A DNA stretch of 64,000 bases, taken from Mycolicibacterium litorale (GTDB taxonomy: Bacteria > Actinomycetota > Actinomycetes > Mycobacteriales > Mycobacteriaceae). The DNA lies in the NCBI RefSeq assembly GCF_010731695.1, contig NZ_AP022586.1, forward strand, positions 4,402,001 to 4,466,000, given 5' to 3'. Shown piece after piece: positions 33,890-42,197 of this stretch. A program made the position numbers and the translations under genes. Each line of letters opens with the position of its first letter. Within the stretch, counting starts at the first letter, position 1. A model generated the notes under the pieces. It made no database searches and was not told where the DNA came from. It worked only from the letters and a program-made list of their open reading frames with translations.

Positions 33890-35272
33890 GTGGCTGTCGT
33901 GGACGACCGTGGTCATCCGGACATGGACGAAGGGCCGCCCCGGGAGGATTTCGGCCGCCAGCCACCGCACGACGCCGCCGCGGAGCAGGCCGTGCTCGGC
34001 GGCATGCTGCTCAGCAAGGACGCGATCGCCGACGTGCTGGAGCGGTTGCGTCCCGGCGACTTCTACCGCCCGGTGCACCAGAACATCTACGACGCGATCC
34101 TCGATCTGTACGGGCGCGGTGAGCCTGCTGACGCGGTCACGGTGGCCGCCGAATTGGATCGGCGCGGACTGCTGCGGCGGATCGGCGGGGCGCCGTATCT
34201 GCACACGCTGATCTCGACGGTGCCGACGGCGGCGAATGCGGGTTTCTACGCGGGCATCGTGTCCGAGAAGGCGCTGCTGCGGCGGCTGGTGGAGGCCGGC
34301 ACCCGCGTCGTGCAGTACGGCTATGCGGGTGCGGAGGGCGCCGACGTCGCGGAGGTCGTGGACCGCGCCCAGGCCGAGATCTACGACGTGGTCGACCGGC
34401 GGTCCTCCGAGGACTTCGCGGTGCTGGAGAGCCTGCTGCAGCCGACGATGGACGAGATCGACGCCATCGCCTCGCAGGGCGGCATCTCGCGTGGTGTGCC
34501 GACGGGGTTCACCGAACTCGACGAGCTGACGAACGGTCTGCACTCCGGGCAGATGATCGTCATCGCGGCGCGTCCGGGTATGGGGAAATCGACTCTGGGA
34601 CTGGATTTCATGCGGTCGTGCTCGATCAACCACCAGCTGCCCAGCGTGATCTTCTCGCTGGAAATGAGCAAGTCCGAGATCGTCATGCGCATGCTGTCGG
34701 CGGAGGCGAAGATCAAGCTCGCCGATATGCGATCGGGCCGGATGAGCGATGACGACTGGACGCGGTTGGCGCGCCGCATGAGTGAGATCAGTGAGGCACC
34801 GCTCTACATCGACGACTCGCCGAATCTGACGATGATGGAGATCCGCGCAAAGGCACGGCGATTGCACCAGAAGGCCGGGCTGCGGCTGATCGTCATCGAC
34901 TACCTGCAGCTGATGACGTCGGGCAAGAAGGTGGAGTCGCGCCAGCAGGAAGTCTCGGAGTTCTCCCGAAACATGAAGCTGCTGGCCAAGGAACTCGAAG
35001 TCCCGGTGATCGCGATGAGCCAGCTGAACCGCGGTCCGGAGCAACGGACCGACAAGAAGCCGATGCTGTCGGACCTCCGTGAATCGGGCGCCATCGAGCA
35101 GGACGCCGACATGGTGATTCTGCTGCACCGGCCGGACGCCTTCGAGCGCGACGACCCCCGCGGTGGCGAAGCGGACCTCATCGTGGCCAAGCACCGCAAC
35201 GGGCCGACGAAGACGATCACCGTTGCGCACCAACTGCATTTGTCGCGGTTCGCCAACATGGCGCATACGTAG
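33890..35272 (+). CDS. dnaB: Replicative DNA helicase DnaB, intein-free
   Basis: 460 residues from GTG 33890, with AGGGGG just upstream. The N-terminal primase-interacting domain contains AAEQAVLGGMLLSKDAIADVLERLRPGDFY. The RecA-like motor has Walker A (RPGMGKST), the IFSLEMSKSEIVMR strand, Walker B LIVIDYLQLM and the arginine-finger region SQLNRGPEQRTDKKPMLSDLRESGAIEQDADMV. At the DLRESG-xIEQDAD position, where M. tuberculosis DnaB carries an intein, the sequence is continuous. Open codons upstream of the GTG to 33692 are non-coding. It unwinds DNA at the replication fork. Confidence 0.96.
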   Translation: MAVVDDRGHPDMDEGPPREDFGRQPPHDAAAEQAVLGGMLLSKDAIADVLERLRPGDFYRPVHQNIYDAILDLYGRGEPADAVTVAAELDRRGLLRRIGGAPYLHTLISTVPTAANAGFYAGIVSEKALLRRLVEAGTRVVQYGYAGAEGADVAEVVDRAQAEIYDVVDRRSSEDFAVLESLLQPTMDEIDAIASQGGISRGVPTGFTELDELTNGLHSGQMIVIAARPGMGKSTLGLDFMRSCSINHQLPSVIFSLEMSKSEIVMRMLSAEAKIKLADMRSGRMSDDDWTRLARRMSEISEAPLYIDDSPNLTMMEIRAKARRLHQKAGLRLIVIDYLQLMTSGKKVESRQQEVSEFSRNMKLLAKELEVPVIAMSQLNRGPEQRTDKKPMLSDLRESGAIEQDADMVILLHRPDAFERDDPRGGEADLIVAKHRNGPTKTITVAHQLHLSRFANMAHT

Positions 35273-35346
35273 AGGCGGTCGGCGGCGTCTCCGGTTCAAT
35301 GTCAGTTCCTCACTCGATGTTCAGGCGACGTCCGAAAGGTAAGGAA

Positions 35347-35373
35347 ATGACTCTTCTCGGCTCATCGGATTGA
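35347..35373 (+). other. Possible 8-codon leader ORF or gene-start scar
   Basis: ATG to TGA encoding MTLLGSSD, preceded by the strong ribosome-binding site AAGGTAAGGA. It lies between dnaB and the next gene. It could be a leader peptide or the start of a gene lost by deletion at this variable junction. Nothing else is recognisable in 35273-35392. Confidence 0.3.
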
Positions 35374-35392
35374 GGGCGGCGGTGCCCAAATC

Positions 35393-36421
35393 GTGAGCGT
35401 AGGTAACCGCGCGGAGCATAAGGTTTCTACTACCGTGAACTGCAACTTCTTTACTACCCTCGAGAGTTTCGGCGAGCGGTTTGAAAGCAAGATCGCGGGA
35501 CGGCCAGTCACAATCTTGATGCCGGTCATCGAAACCGCAGGCGGAAAGATGGTGGCGCTTGCGCCAGATGCTGACCGCCTCAGCTCGGACGATCTCTACA
35601 ACGCGCTACTGATGCGCGGAGGATCAATGTGGGCAAGGTTCATACTCGGCGGCGACGGCCCGCTGTATGAGCCCCGGATCGCCAACGTCTCAATGCTTGG
35701 CGTCAAGGCAACCCTTCGTGCAGCAGACGTCGCCGACTACGAGTCCCTTCGCAAACTCGAACGTCGCGCCGACGACTGGTGGGCCGCGGTAACGTCTTGG
35801 ATTGAAGTTCTCAGCGGGCAGGACATCAAACAGATTGGTCCCGCTAGACAGTTGTGGCACAACGGCACACACCTTCAGTTCTTTCCACTTAACGAACAGG
35901 AGCGATTGGAGAGCGCTATCAGCGCCGCGACGCCGGATGTGTCCGGAGTCGTCAGCTCAGATCAACTGCGCGCCAGCTTTCTCCACGCAGGAAACGGTCA
36001 GCTACCGCCAGACGAGTGGCTGTTTCTGCGCGATGCGCGGTCGTTGCATAGGGCAGGCGAGTACCGCCGAGCACTCATCGATGTGGGTAGTGCTGCCGAA
36101 GTGGCCCTGGCGCGAATCGTCGAGAATGAACTGGCAGACAGAAGCGAGTCACCTGCCTTCATCGCCGGAAAATTGAGCGCGATGGAATCGCTAACACTCG
36201 GACAGAAGATTGGATACGTGGAGGGTCATCTGAAGCTACGGAAGCTCCCTCCAAGCTTCGAGTCAGTGGTCTTGAATAAGCGGAACGATGCTGTCCACCT
36301 ACGTCCAACGCGCAAGATCGACGCCGAACGCGCTATCGGGAAGACCACGAAGCTCGTAGAGCGAGCCACACCGTTAGCGTCCCTACTATGCGCGAGTGGG
36401 CCAGCTGGTCGTGACGGCTAA
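35393..36421 (+). CDS. Unrecognised protein with HEPN-like C-terminal domain (candidate defence gene)
   Basis: 342 residues, GTG at 35393; a GTG ten codons on is possible. I do not recognise the N-terminal about 200 residues, which are soluble-type with no membrane segments. The C-terminal about 130 residues are all-helical, with LRDARSLHRAGEYRRALIDVGSAAEVAL followed by KRNDAVHL. The R297-x4-H302 motif with a polar residue after Arg, after a helix rich in Ala/Glu, is the pattern of HEPN RNase domains. Codon usage is visibly less GC-rich at third positions than in neighbours, suggesting transfer. It sits directly downstream of dnaB, where M. tuberculosis carries the DarTG toxin-antitoxin genes as I recall. 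Function is inferred only. Confidence 0.55.
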   Translation: MSVGNRAEHKVSTTVNCNFFTTLESFGERFESKIAGRPVTILMPVIETAGGKMVALAPDADRLSSDDLYNALLMRGGSMWARFILGGDGPLYEPRIANVSMLGVKATLRAADVADYESLRKLERRADDWWAAVTSWIEVLSGQDIKQIGPARQLWHNGTHLQFFPLNEQERLESAISAATPDVSGVVSSDQLRASFLHAGNGQLPPDEWLFLRDARSLHRAGEYRRALIDVGSAAEVALARIVENELADRSESPAFIAGKLSAMESLTLGQKIGYVEGHLKLRKLPPSFESVVLNKRNDAVHLRPTRKIDAERAIGKTTKLVERATPLASLLCASGPAGRDG

Positions 36422-36710
36422 TTCGGCGAGGCGAGTCCTGACGCACCGAGATAGAGCACACCGCCAAGGCGGCTGAACGCACTCTATGGCGCCCCCGCAC
36501 TTTGTAGACGTATGGCGCACGGGCGCGCGGTAGCTACTCGAGGCGGACAGTTCGAACGGGCGGTGGCTTCGCGGAAGGCCGCCCCACAGCCAACTCGTTT
36601 ACGACGTCTTCGCGCCCACGCACCGATCGCCGCGACGGGGGTCGAGCAAGAGGCGGTCAGCAGGAGACCCTTGGCCTGAGTGCGTGATTCCGGGACATGG
36701 AGTCGAACCT
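36422..36710. other. 289-bp gap without recognised features
   Basis: No convincing open frame, RNA or repeat in this stretch. A tRNA T-arm-like string (rc of GGAGTCGAACCTC, around 36702-36714) does not fold into a tRNA. Confidence 0.4.
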
Positions 36711-37028
36711 CTACTGAAGTGGGGAGCTTGGAATCGACTGAAGCCTTACCGTATGCGTCGAGGTGATGAGGGACATGTCGAAGTCCGCGTGGTCCTCGGT
36801 GAAGTCGACACTGTGGCGGTAGATGTCGGCGAGTCGTGCCGGGTTGGCACCTGGCGGATACTCGACGAGCGCGACCACTCGGTGCCCGTCCGGGGCGCCG
36901 TCGATCCAGACGCCTTGGACGGTGATGCCGTGCTTGCGCAGGCTTTCGATATGGCGAGGCCAGAAGTGCGTGGTGTACTGGCGAAGCGCCTCTGCGCTGG
37001 CCAATGTGTAGGTGTGTAGTTCGACCAC
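36711..37028 (-). CDS. NIPSNAP-family protein
   Basis: 105 residues from GTG 37028, chosen because AAGGAG lies 7 bases upstream; the open frame continues 18 codons further but without similarity. VVELHTYTLASAEALRQYTTHFWPRHIESLRKHGITVQGVWID and HRVVALVEYPPGANPARL match the NIPSNAP ferredoxin-like dimeric barrel. Bacterial members often accompany dehydrogenases in degradative operons; no enzymatic role is assured. It is the last gene of a three-gene minus-strand run with two SDRs under a divergent TetR gene. Confidence 0.8.
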   Translation of the reverse strand: MVELHTYTLASAEALRQYTTHFWPRHIESLRKHGITVQGVWIDGAPDGHRVVALVEYPPGANPARLADIYRHSVDFTEDHADFDMSLITSTHTVRLQSIPSSPLQ

Positions 37029-37110
37029 CTTGCGCTCCTTCTCATTTCCGGGACACGACAGTGCCAACCTCCGTGGTCGCACCGCCGCGATGAGGATCTC
37101 CGGCTTCGCC

Positions 37111-37989
37111 CTAGCGGTCCTCGGATCCGAGGGGGTCCAGTTGATCGTTGGTGGCGTCGTCGGCGGCGGTGGAAACGCTGATGGCCGCCCACTTTTCGTC
37201 GGTGGCGAGCAGGTCCCGTCCGGCGGCGGTGGCGTAGCGGTAGGCGTCGGGGCCCATTAGGAGTCGGCTGGGCGGATCGGGCATGTCGACGATCTCGAGC
37301 AGCAGCGCGGCGACCTTGGCGGGGTCACTGGCGCCGAGGTTCTCCGGGCTGCTCATGGCGGCGGCAGCGCCGACGGTGGCGGCGTACTCGTCGCGGATGG
37401 GGTCGATGCGCATTGAGGAGCCTGCCCAGTCGGTTCGCATGCCGCCGGGTTCCAGGACGGTGACCTTGATGCCCAGCGGCGCGACCTCGCGGGCCAGTAC
37501 GCCCGAGAATCCGGTGACCGCCCACTTGGCCGACTGATAGGCGGCCAGGCCCGGCCGTGCCAGTCGTCCGCCGACAGAGGACACCTGAACGATATGTCCG
37601 GCGCGCTGGGCGCGCATAACGGGTAGTGCCGCCTGGGTCAGTCGCACCACACCGAAGAAGTTGGTGTCGATCTGAGCGCGGAAGTCAGCGAAGTCGACGT
37701 CCTCGATGGCCCCCATGTTGGCGTAGCCGGCGTTGTTCACCAGCACGTCGAGCCTGCCGAACGTGCCGACGGCAGTATCGACTGCAGCGCGCACATGTTC
37801 TTCGTTGGTGACGTCGAGTTCGACGACGGCCAGGCGGTCGGAGTGCGCCGCGGCAAGGTCGTCGAGCGCCGAGGTCGAGCGGACACCGGCGACCACGCGG
37901 TGTCCGGCATTCAGGGCAGCCTCGGTGATGGCACGCCCGAGCCCACGGGAGGCGCCGGAGACGAGGAAGACGTGTGAGTGATCGGTCAT
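37111..37989 (-). CDS. SDR-family oxidoreductase
   Basis: 292 residues. It has Rossmann motif SGASRGLG (11-18), VNNAGYANMG, Ser in VQVSSVGGRLARPG, and YQSAKWA with Tyr and Lys in place, so an active classical SDR. The C-terminal extension (MDPPSRLL-type region with GPDAYRYATAAGRDLLATDEKW) is typical of the oxidoreductases near 280 residues. The substrate is unknown. It lies 40 bp downstream of the second SDR and 82 bp upstream of the NIPSNAP gene, probably one operon. Confidence 0.88.
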   Translation of the reverse strand: MTDHSHVFLVSGASRGLGRAITEAALNAGHRVVAGVRSTSALDDLAAAHSDRLAVVELDVTNEEHVRAAVDTAVGTFGRLDVLVNNAGYANMGAIEDVDFADFRAQIDTNFFGVVRLTQAALPVMRAQRAGHIVQVSSVGGRLARPGLAAYQSAKWAVTGFSGVLAREVAPLGIKVTVLEPGGMRTDWAGSSMRIDPIRDEYAATVGAAAAMSSPENLGASDPAKVAALLLEIVDMPDPPSRLLMGPDAYRYATAAGRDLLATDEKWAAISVSTAADDATNDQLDPLGSEDR

Positions 37990-38029
37990 GGCAGTTCCTG
38001 ACTATGAATGGTTGTTTTTTGCGGGAGTC

Positions 38030-38821
38030 TCACGAGATAGTGCGCACGGTGCCGCCGTCGACGCGGAGGTCGGCACCGCTGATGTAGTCGGCGTGCGAGC
38101 TGGCCAGAAAGGTGACGGCAGCGGCGATCTGCTCGGGTCGACCGAATCGGCCGATGTCATTGGGGAACCACTTCGCGGAGGCGGCCTTCTCGATGGCGTC
38201 CCAACCCGGACCCCATCCGTGCTCCGCGGCGGCGCGAAGCGTCATGTCGCGGGTGGGCTCGGTGAGGATCGCTCCCGGTGCGACGACGTTGGCAGTGACT
38301 CCGGTGCCGGCCAACTCGCGGGCGAGTGACACCGTGAGGTTGTGTCGCGCCGCCAGCGTGGCGGTGTAATGCGGCAGAGTGGCCGCGGGTTGCAGTGCCA
38401 ATCCGCCGCCGATCGTGATGACCCGGCCCCACCCGCGACGCCGCATGCCGGGTACCAGGTGCTCGATCATGCGCACGCCCGAAACGACGTTGACCTGATA
38501 GATCTGCGACCACTGCTCGTCATCCAGTTCCGACCAGCCCCGATCGTCGTAGTAGCCGGCGTTGTTGACCAAGATGTCGACCTCGCCGGCAGCCTCGGCG
38601 ACGGCGGCGGCCCCGGCACTCGACGCCAGGTCACCGAGCACTGCGACGGCATTGCCGCCGCCCGCGCTGATCTCGCCGGCAACCGCGTGGGTCCGCGCAG
38701 GGTCACGCCCGTGAACAACTACCGAAGAGCCCTCTGCGGCAAGCATTGCGGCAATCGACCGACCTAGCCCCGCGCTTGCACCGGTGACCAGAGCTCGCTT
38801 TCCAGACAACCCCATGTCCAT
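38030..38821 (-). CDS. Divergent SDR-family protein lacking catalytic Ser and Lys
   Basis: 263 residues from ATG 38821, supported by GGAGG 5 bases upstream; ATGs at 38833 and 38815 are alternatives. The cofactor end is normal: TGASAGLGRS, HGRDPART, VDILVNNAGYYDD. The active site is not. Where relatives have ISS the sequence is IGGG, and YxxxK reads YTATL, so Ser and Lys are replaced by Gly and Leu while Tyr stays. The C-terminus (SGADLRVDGGTVRTIS) is classical. It may bind nucleotide or ligand without normal SDR chemistry, or work with altered chemistry. First gene of the TetR-divergent operon. Confidence 0.83.
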   Translation of the reverse strand: MDMGLSGKRALVTGASAGLGRSIAAMLAAEGSSVVVHGRDPARTHAVAGEISAGGGNAVAVLGDLASSAGAAAVAEAAGEVDILVNNAGYYDDRGWSELDDEQWSQIYQVNVVSGVRMIEHLVPGMRRRGWGRVITIGGGLALQPAATLPHYTATLAARHNLTVSLARELAGTGVTANVVAPGAILTEPTRDMTLRAAAEHGWGPGWDAIEKAASAKWFPNDIGRFGRPEQIAAAVTFLASSHADYISGADLRVDGGTVRTIS

Positions 38822-38833
38822 CACGGCCTCCAT

Positions 38834-38877
38834 AGTCTACGGACGTATACATACCTTCGTGTATACGAACGTAGACT
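38834..38877. promoter_or_regulatory. 18-bp-arm inverted repeat, likely TetR operator
   Basis: Arms 38834-38851 (AGTCTACGGACGTATACA) and 38860-38877 pair at 16 of 18 positions around TACCTTCG. It lies between the divergent SDR operon and the TetR gene, where binding would block both promoters. Confidence 0.75.
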
Positions 38878-38906
38878 TACGAGGCTGTATTCCCTACCGT
38901 GGAGCC

Positions 38907-39485
38907 ATGCCAGCCGGCCCTTCGCGATCGCGTAATGCCGCCGCGACACGCAACGACATTCTGAAGTCCGCCATTCGGCACTTTGCGCGCGCCGGATACG
39001 ACGGTGTCGGTGTACGCGAGATCGCCGGCGACGCCGGCGTCACCGCCATGTTGGTGAACCGGTACTTCGGGTCGAAAGAGCAGCTGTTCGCCGAGGCAGT
39101 CGAGGTCTCATTCGCGCCGCCGGTTTTCGTCGCCGAGAACGCCGACGCCCTCGCCCGCGACGTCGCCACGGCGCTGATCACCCGCTCCGCCAGGGAGACC
39201 GATGACCTGGCGCCGTTTCTGATCATGCTGCGGTCGGCTTCGAACCCGCGGGCCATCGAGATCGTGCGCGAGGCGATCGAGCGTCACGTCGGCAAGCGAT
39301 TGGCCGGCCAGCTTCCCCAGCCGGGGCGACAGGTCCGCAGCGATGTACTGCTGTCGGTGATCAGCGGCGTGCTGCTCATGCGCCGAGTGGTCGGCACTCG
39401 GGCGCTCAATGGCCGCAACACTGATCAGCTCGTCGATCTTCTCGAGGCGGTGTTCGACACCATTGCCGAGACCCCGCTGAGCTGA
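38907..39485 (+). CDS. TetR-family transcriptional regulator
   Basis: 192 residues from ATG 38907. The HTH is classic: RNDILKSAIRHFARAGYDGVGVREIAGDAGVTAMLVNRYFGSKEQLFAEAV. The C-terminal ligand domain (AENADALARDVATALITRS, FLIMLRSASNPRAIEIVREAIERHV) resembles TetR_C regulators of oxidoreductase operons. The frame continues upstream through the operator region to 38784, but that part is non-coding. It faces away from the SDR-SDR-NIPSNAP operon, with a strong inverted repeat between; it most likely represses that operon and itself. The inducer is unknown. Confidence 0.9.
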   Translation: MPAGPSRSRNAAATRNDILKSAIRHFARAGYDGVGVREIAGDAGVTAMLVNRYFGSKEQLFAEAVEVSFAPPVFVAENADALARDVATALITRSARETDDLAPFLIMLRSASNPRAIEIVREAIERHVGKRLAGQLPQPGRQVRSDVLLSVISGVLLMRRVVGTRALNGRNTDQLVDLLEAVFDTIAETPLS

Positions 39486-39500
39486 CGGTAGGCGGGACTG

Positions 39501-40072
39501 TCATGGTGACCGCGTGGCGCGCGTGACGTAGCCGGCGATCAATGCGTACATCTGCTCGGTGACTTGATGGGCCGTGCTCATGATGTTGTAGCCGTGATCA
39601 ACGCCGGTCACCTCGTGGTAATCGACCAATGATCCTGCAGCGTGGAGCTTTTCGGCGTACCTGTGGGCTTCGTTTCGCAGCCGGTCGTGCTCGGCGGTCA
39701 CCACGACGGCCGGTGCGATGCCGACGATGCTGTCACTGTTGGCGCCCCAGGCCGGCGACGCCAGCCGGTGGCGGCGCTGCTTCCGGTCGGGGATGTACGC
39801 GGTATCGAAGACCCGCCCATCCAGGGCTTGAGCATCCTTCGCTAGCCGGGCACGGCGCAGGAGCTGGCGGGCGTGCCTGCGCAGTTCCTCGCCTGCCGGG
39901 GTCAATCGGATCTGCTGGCGGGACCGGTCGAACAGCTGAACGGCAGCTCGTCCTCGAGTTTCTTGATCGACGTCGACAGGGCCGACTGGACGACGTGGAC
40001 GCGTTGCGCGGCGCGAGTGAAACTCATGTCGTCGGCGACGGCCGTGAAGTACTCGAGTTGACGCGGCTCCAT
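39501..40072 (-). pseudogene. Chimeric remnant: LysR N-terminus frameshifted and joined to an esterase C-terminus
   Basis: The 5' part, starting at ATG 40072, encodes a LysR HTH ([43 protein letters not shown]). Just after EDEL, one base appears missing at GAGCTGCCGTTCAG. The correct continuation ([42 protein letters not shown]) lies in the next frame. That frame then runs without a stop into the end of an alpha/beta hydrolase (VVVTAEHDRLRNEAHRYAEKL, with catalytic-type Asp, and VDHGYNIM with His), lacking the nucleophile half. This looks like a deletion joining two neighbouring genes plus a frameshift; neither half should be functional. Confidence 0.78.
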
Positions 40073-40225
40073 CCGAACGAAGCTATCAGCGCAGGCGATG
40101 CGCGCCACCGCTCGTCGGATCGTGCCGGCGATGCATGTGACTACGAGGCATGAGCCCGCCCACGGGCAGCCAGACGCCGTCGGACTCGTCGCGCTAACCG
40201 AGGCGCCACGGTCCGAAAGCAGGTG

Positions 40226-40254
40226 TTGACCTTGACGCTACGGCAACTTATAGC
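40226..40254 (+). promoter_or_regulatory. Promoter with MerR-type dyad before the TipA-like regulator
   Basis: A -35 element TTGACC (40226-40231) and a -10 element TATAGC (40249-40254) flank an imperfect dyad TTGACG CTA CGGCAA (40232-40246). MerR proteins bind in this spacer position. The start codon follows at 40285. Confidence 0.5.
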
Positions 40255-40284
40255 GTGGAAATCGGTCACACAGTGAGAGGTCGA

Positions 40285-41049
40285 GTGTCGGTGAGTTGGT
40301 CGATTCAGCAGGTAGCACGCGTGTCCGGCGTGACGGCACGCACCTTGCGCTACTACGACGAGATCGGTCTGCTGCAGCCGGCTCGTGTCGGCGCGAATGG
40401 CTACCGCTATTACGAGCATGCGGAGTTGTTGCGGCTGCAGGAAATCCTGTTGCTGCGTGAGCTTGGTTTGGATCTGGCCACGATCGGGGCTGTCGTCAAT
40501 GCCCAACACGATCCGATCGAGGCGCTACGGCGCTATCACCTGCGTCTCGTCGAGGAGCGGGCCCGGTTGGATCGTCTGTCGGCCACCGTTGCGGCCACGA
40601 TTCAGCGACTAGAGGAAGGAATCGACATGCCTGTGGAAGACCTGTTCAAGGGTTTCGAGTTCAGCCCGGAGTACATCGAGCGCGAAGCGCACCGCGCCCG
40701 CGATACTCGTGACCAGCGCGCGGTTACCGAGATGCAACGCATCACCGCAGACTGGGGTGACGAAGAATTCCGATCGTTCAATGCTGAAGGCGCACAGCTC
40801 GAAAGCCGGATGCTGGCTCTACTACGTGACGGTGTGGCTCACGACGACGAGGCGGCATTCGAGGTGCTCGACGAGGACCTCGCGTTGCAGCGCAAGGTGT
40901 GGAGTCCCGACAGAGATGGCTACGTCCGACTCGCAGAGGCTCTTACGGAGCCATCGGAATGGAACGCTCACATGGTGTCCCTGGACCCCCGGCTGCCCGC
41001 CTATCTCCGTGACGCGATGCTCGCGTACGCCAACGCGCGGATGCAGTAA
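40285..41049 (+). CDS. MerR-family regulator with TipAS-like effector domain
   Basis: 254 residues from GTG 40285, with GAGAGG 6 bases upstream. The MerR winged helix has WSIQQVARVSGVTARTLRYYDEIGLLQPARVGANGYRYYEHAELLRLQEILLLRELG. A dimerisation helix follows (HLRLVEERARLDRLSATVAATIQRLEEG). The C-terminal domain (about 105-250; FKGFEFSPEYIEREAHRAR, SLDPRLPAYLRDAMLAYA) is TipAS-like, which binds thiopeptides and other ligands in Streptomyces. It probably autoregulates through a dyad in its promoter. Target genes besides itself are unknown; the downstream hydrolase is a candidate. Confidence 0.85.
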   Translation: MSVSWSIQQVARVSGVTARTLRYYDEIGLLQPARVGANGYRYYEHAELLRLQEILLLRELGLDLATIGAVVNAQHDPIEALRRYHLRLVEERARLDRLSATVAATIQRLEEGIDMPVEDLFKGFEFSPEYIEREAHRARDTRDQRAVTEMQRITADWGDEEFRSFNAEGAQLESRMLALLRDGVAHDDEAAFEVLDEDLALQRKVWSPDRDGYVRLAEALTEPSEWNAHMVSLDPRLPAYLRDAMLAYANARMQ

Positions 41050-41276
41050 CGGCTTCAGCGAAGCGTTGAGCCACCGGAGACGCCCATGGTGCACGTTCGA
41101 GGAGCCGGCATCGACGACGGGCTGCCAGGAGCGTCGTGAACATCGCTGAATACGATACGCCGCACGCCGAGGGAAGACCCTGTCCAACACATGATTCTGC
41201 TTCTCTGCTGACGTGGGGTCATGCAGACTTACGTAGGGCACGGGTAAGGGTTCTCGACGGAGGACGTGGCTTGGCG

Positions 41277-42146
41277 ATGGGGGCTGCACCACTGGGAGAG
41301 CATCGTCGGCAGACGACCACCGCATCTGGTCCGGTGGGTTACCTCGATGTCGGCCAGGGGCGCACGGCGGTGTTCGTCCATGGTCTGTTGACCAACAGCT
41401 TGTTGTGGCGCCATGTCATCTCGGCAGTAGCGTCTGACAGTCGACGTTGCGTGGCGATCGATCTCCCCGGGCACGGTCACACGCCGCCGGCACATGCCGA
41501 TGCTGATGTCTCGCTGACGGGGCTGGCGCAGCGGGTCATCGAACTGATCGAGCACCTCGGCTTAAAGCGAATCGATCTGGTGGCCAACGACACCGGCGGC
41601 GCGGTCGCTCAAATCGTCGCTGCACGTTCGGGCGACAGAATATCGACGTTGACGTTGGCGAACTGCGACACCGAGGGCAATACCCCGCCGTGGCTTTTCG
41701 CGCCGGTGACGGCTGTAGCCCGGGCTGGACTTCTTCCCCGGGTCGGTCCGTATCTGGCTGCTCGACGGCGGCTGGTACGGGCAGTGCTCGCCATCGGCTA
41801 CCAGCATCCGGGCCGGATTCCCGACGAAGTGGTCGAGGCGTACTGTCGTCCCGTTCTGGGCACGCCAGACGCCTCGCGCGCACTCGCGCGGATCATCACC
41901 GCGCTGTCGTCGAAAGATCTTGCAGCGGTGCGGCCCCAGCTGGGCGCGCTCAGGGCCCCGACACTCATCGTCTGGGGTACCGGCGACTTCTTATTCCGCA
42001 CGAAGTGGGCCCATCGGCTGGCTGCTTCCATCCCGGCGACGGTAGACATCCAGTGGATCGAGGGCGCGCGCATGCACTTCCCTGACGAGCGGTCCCAACA
42101 GTTCCACGACCTGCTGACGCGTCACTGGGCCGCCCACGTCGAGTAG
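41277..42146 (+). CDS. Alpha/beta hydrolase with Asp nucleophile (dehalogenase/epoxide-hydrolase type)
   Basis: 289 residues from ATG 41277; a GTG at 41136 in the same frame would add 47 residues without similarity. It shows the oxyanion VFVHGLLTNSLLWRHV, AIDLPGHGHTPP, a nucleophile elbow ANDTGG where Asp replaces Ser, WGTGDFLFRTKWA (acid region) and ARMHFPDE with the catalytic His. Asp nucleophiles are typical of haloalkane dehalogenases and epoxide hydrolases, which go through an ester intermediate. The substrate is unknown. It lies 227 bp after the MerR-type gene on the same strand. Confidence 0.8.
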   Translation: MGAAPLGEHRRQTTTASGPVGYLDVGQGRTAVFVHGLLTNSLLWRHVISAVASDSRRCVAIDLPGHGHTPPAHADADVSLTGLAQRVIELIEHLGLKRIDLVANDTGGAVAQIVAARSGDRISTLTLANCDTEGNTPPWLFAPVTAVARAGLLPRVGPYLAARRRLVRAVLAIGYQHPGRIPDEVVEAYCRPVLGTPDASRALARIITALSSKDLAAVRPQLGALRAPTLIVWGTGDFLFRTKWAHRLAASIPATVDIQWIEGARMHFPDERSQQFHDLLTRHWAAHVE

Positions 42147-42197
42147 CGCGCGACGCTCCTACCGGGGCGGCGTGACATGTCGCGGCGCGCCGTGGCA

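Noticed and set aside
34900..35130. Possible intein in dnaB, as in M. tuberculosis
   Set aside because: The sequence reads straight through DLRESGAIEQDAD with no inserted splicing domain.
36690..36720. tRNA T-arm-like string (GAGGTTCGACTCC on the minus strand), possible attachment site
   Set aside because: The arm stems do not pair properly, and no D-arm, anticodon arm or CCA-end context could be found, so neither a tRNA nor an att site is supported.
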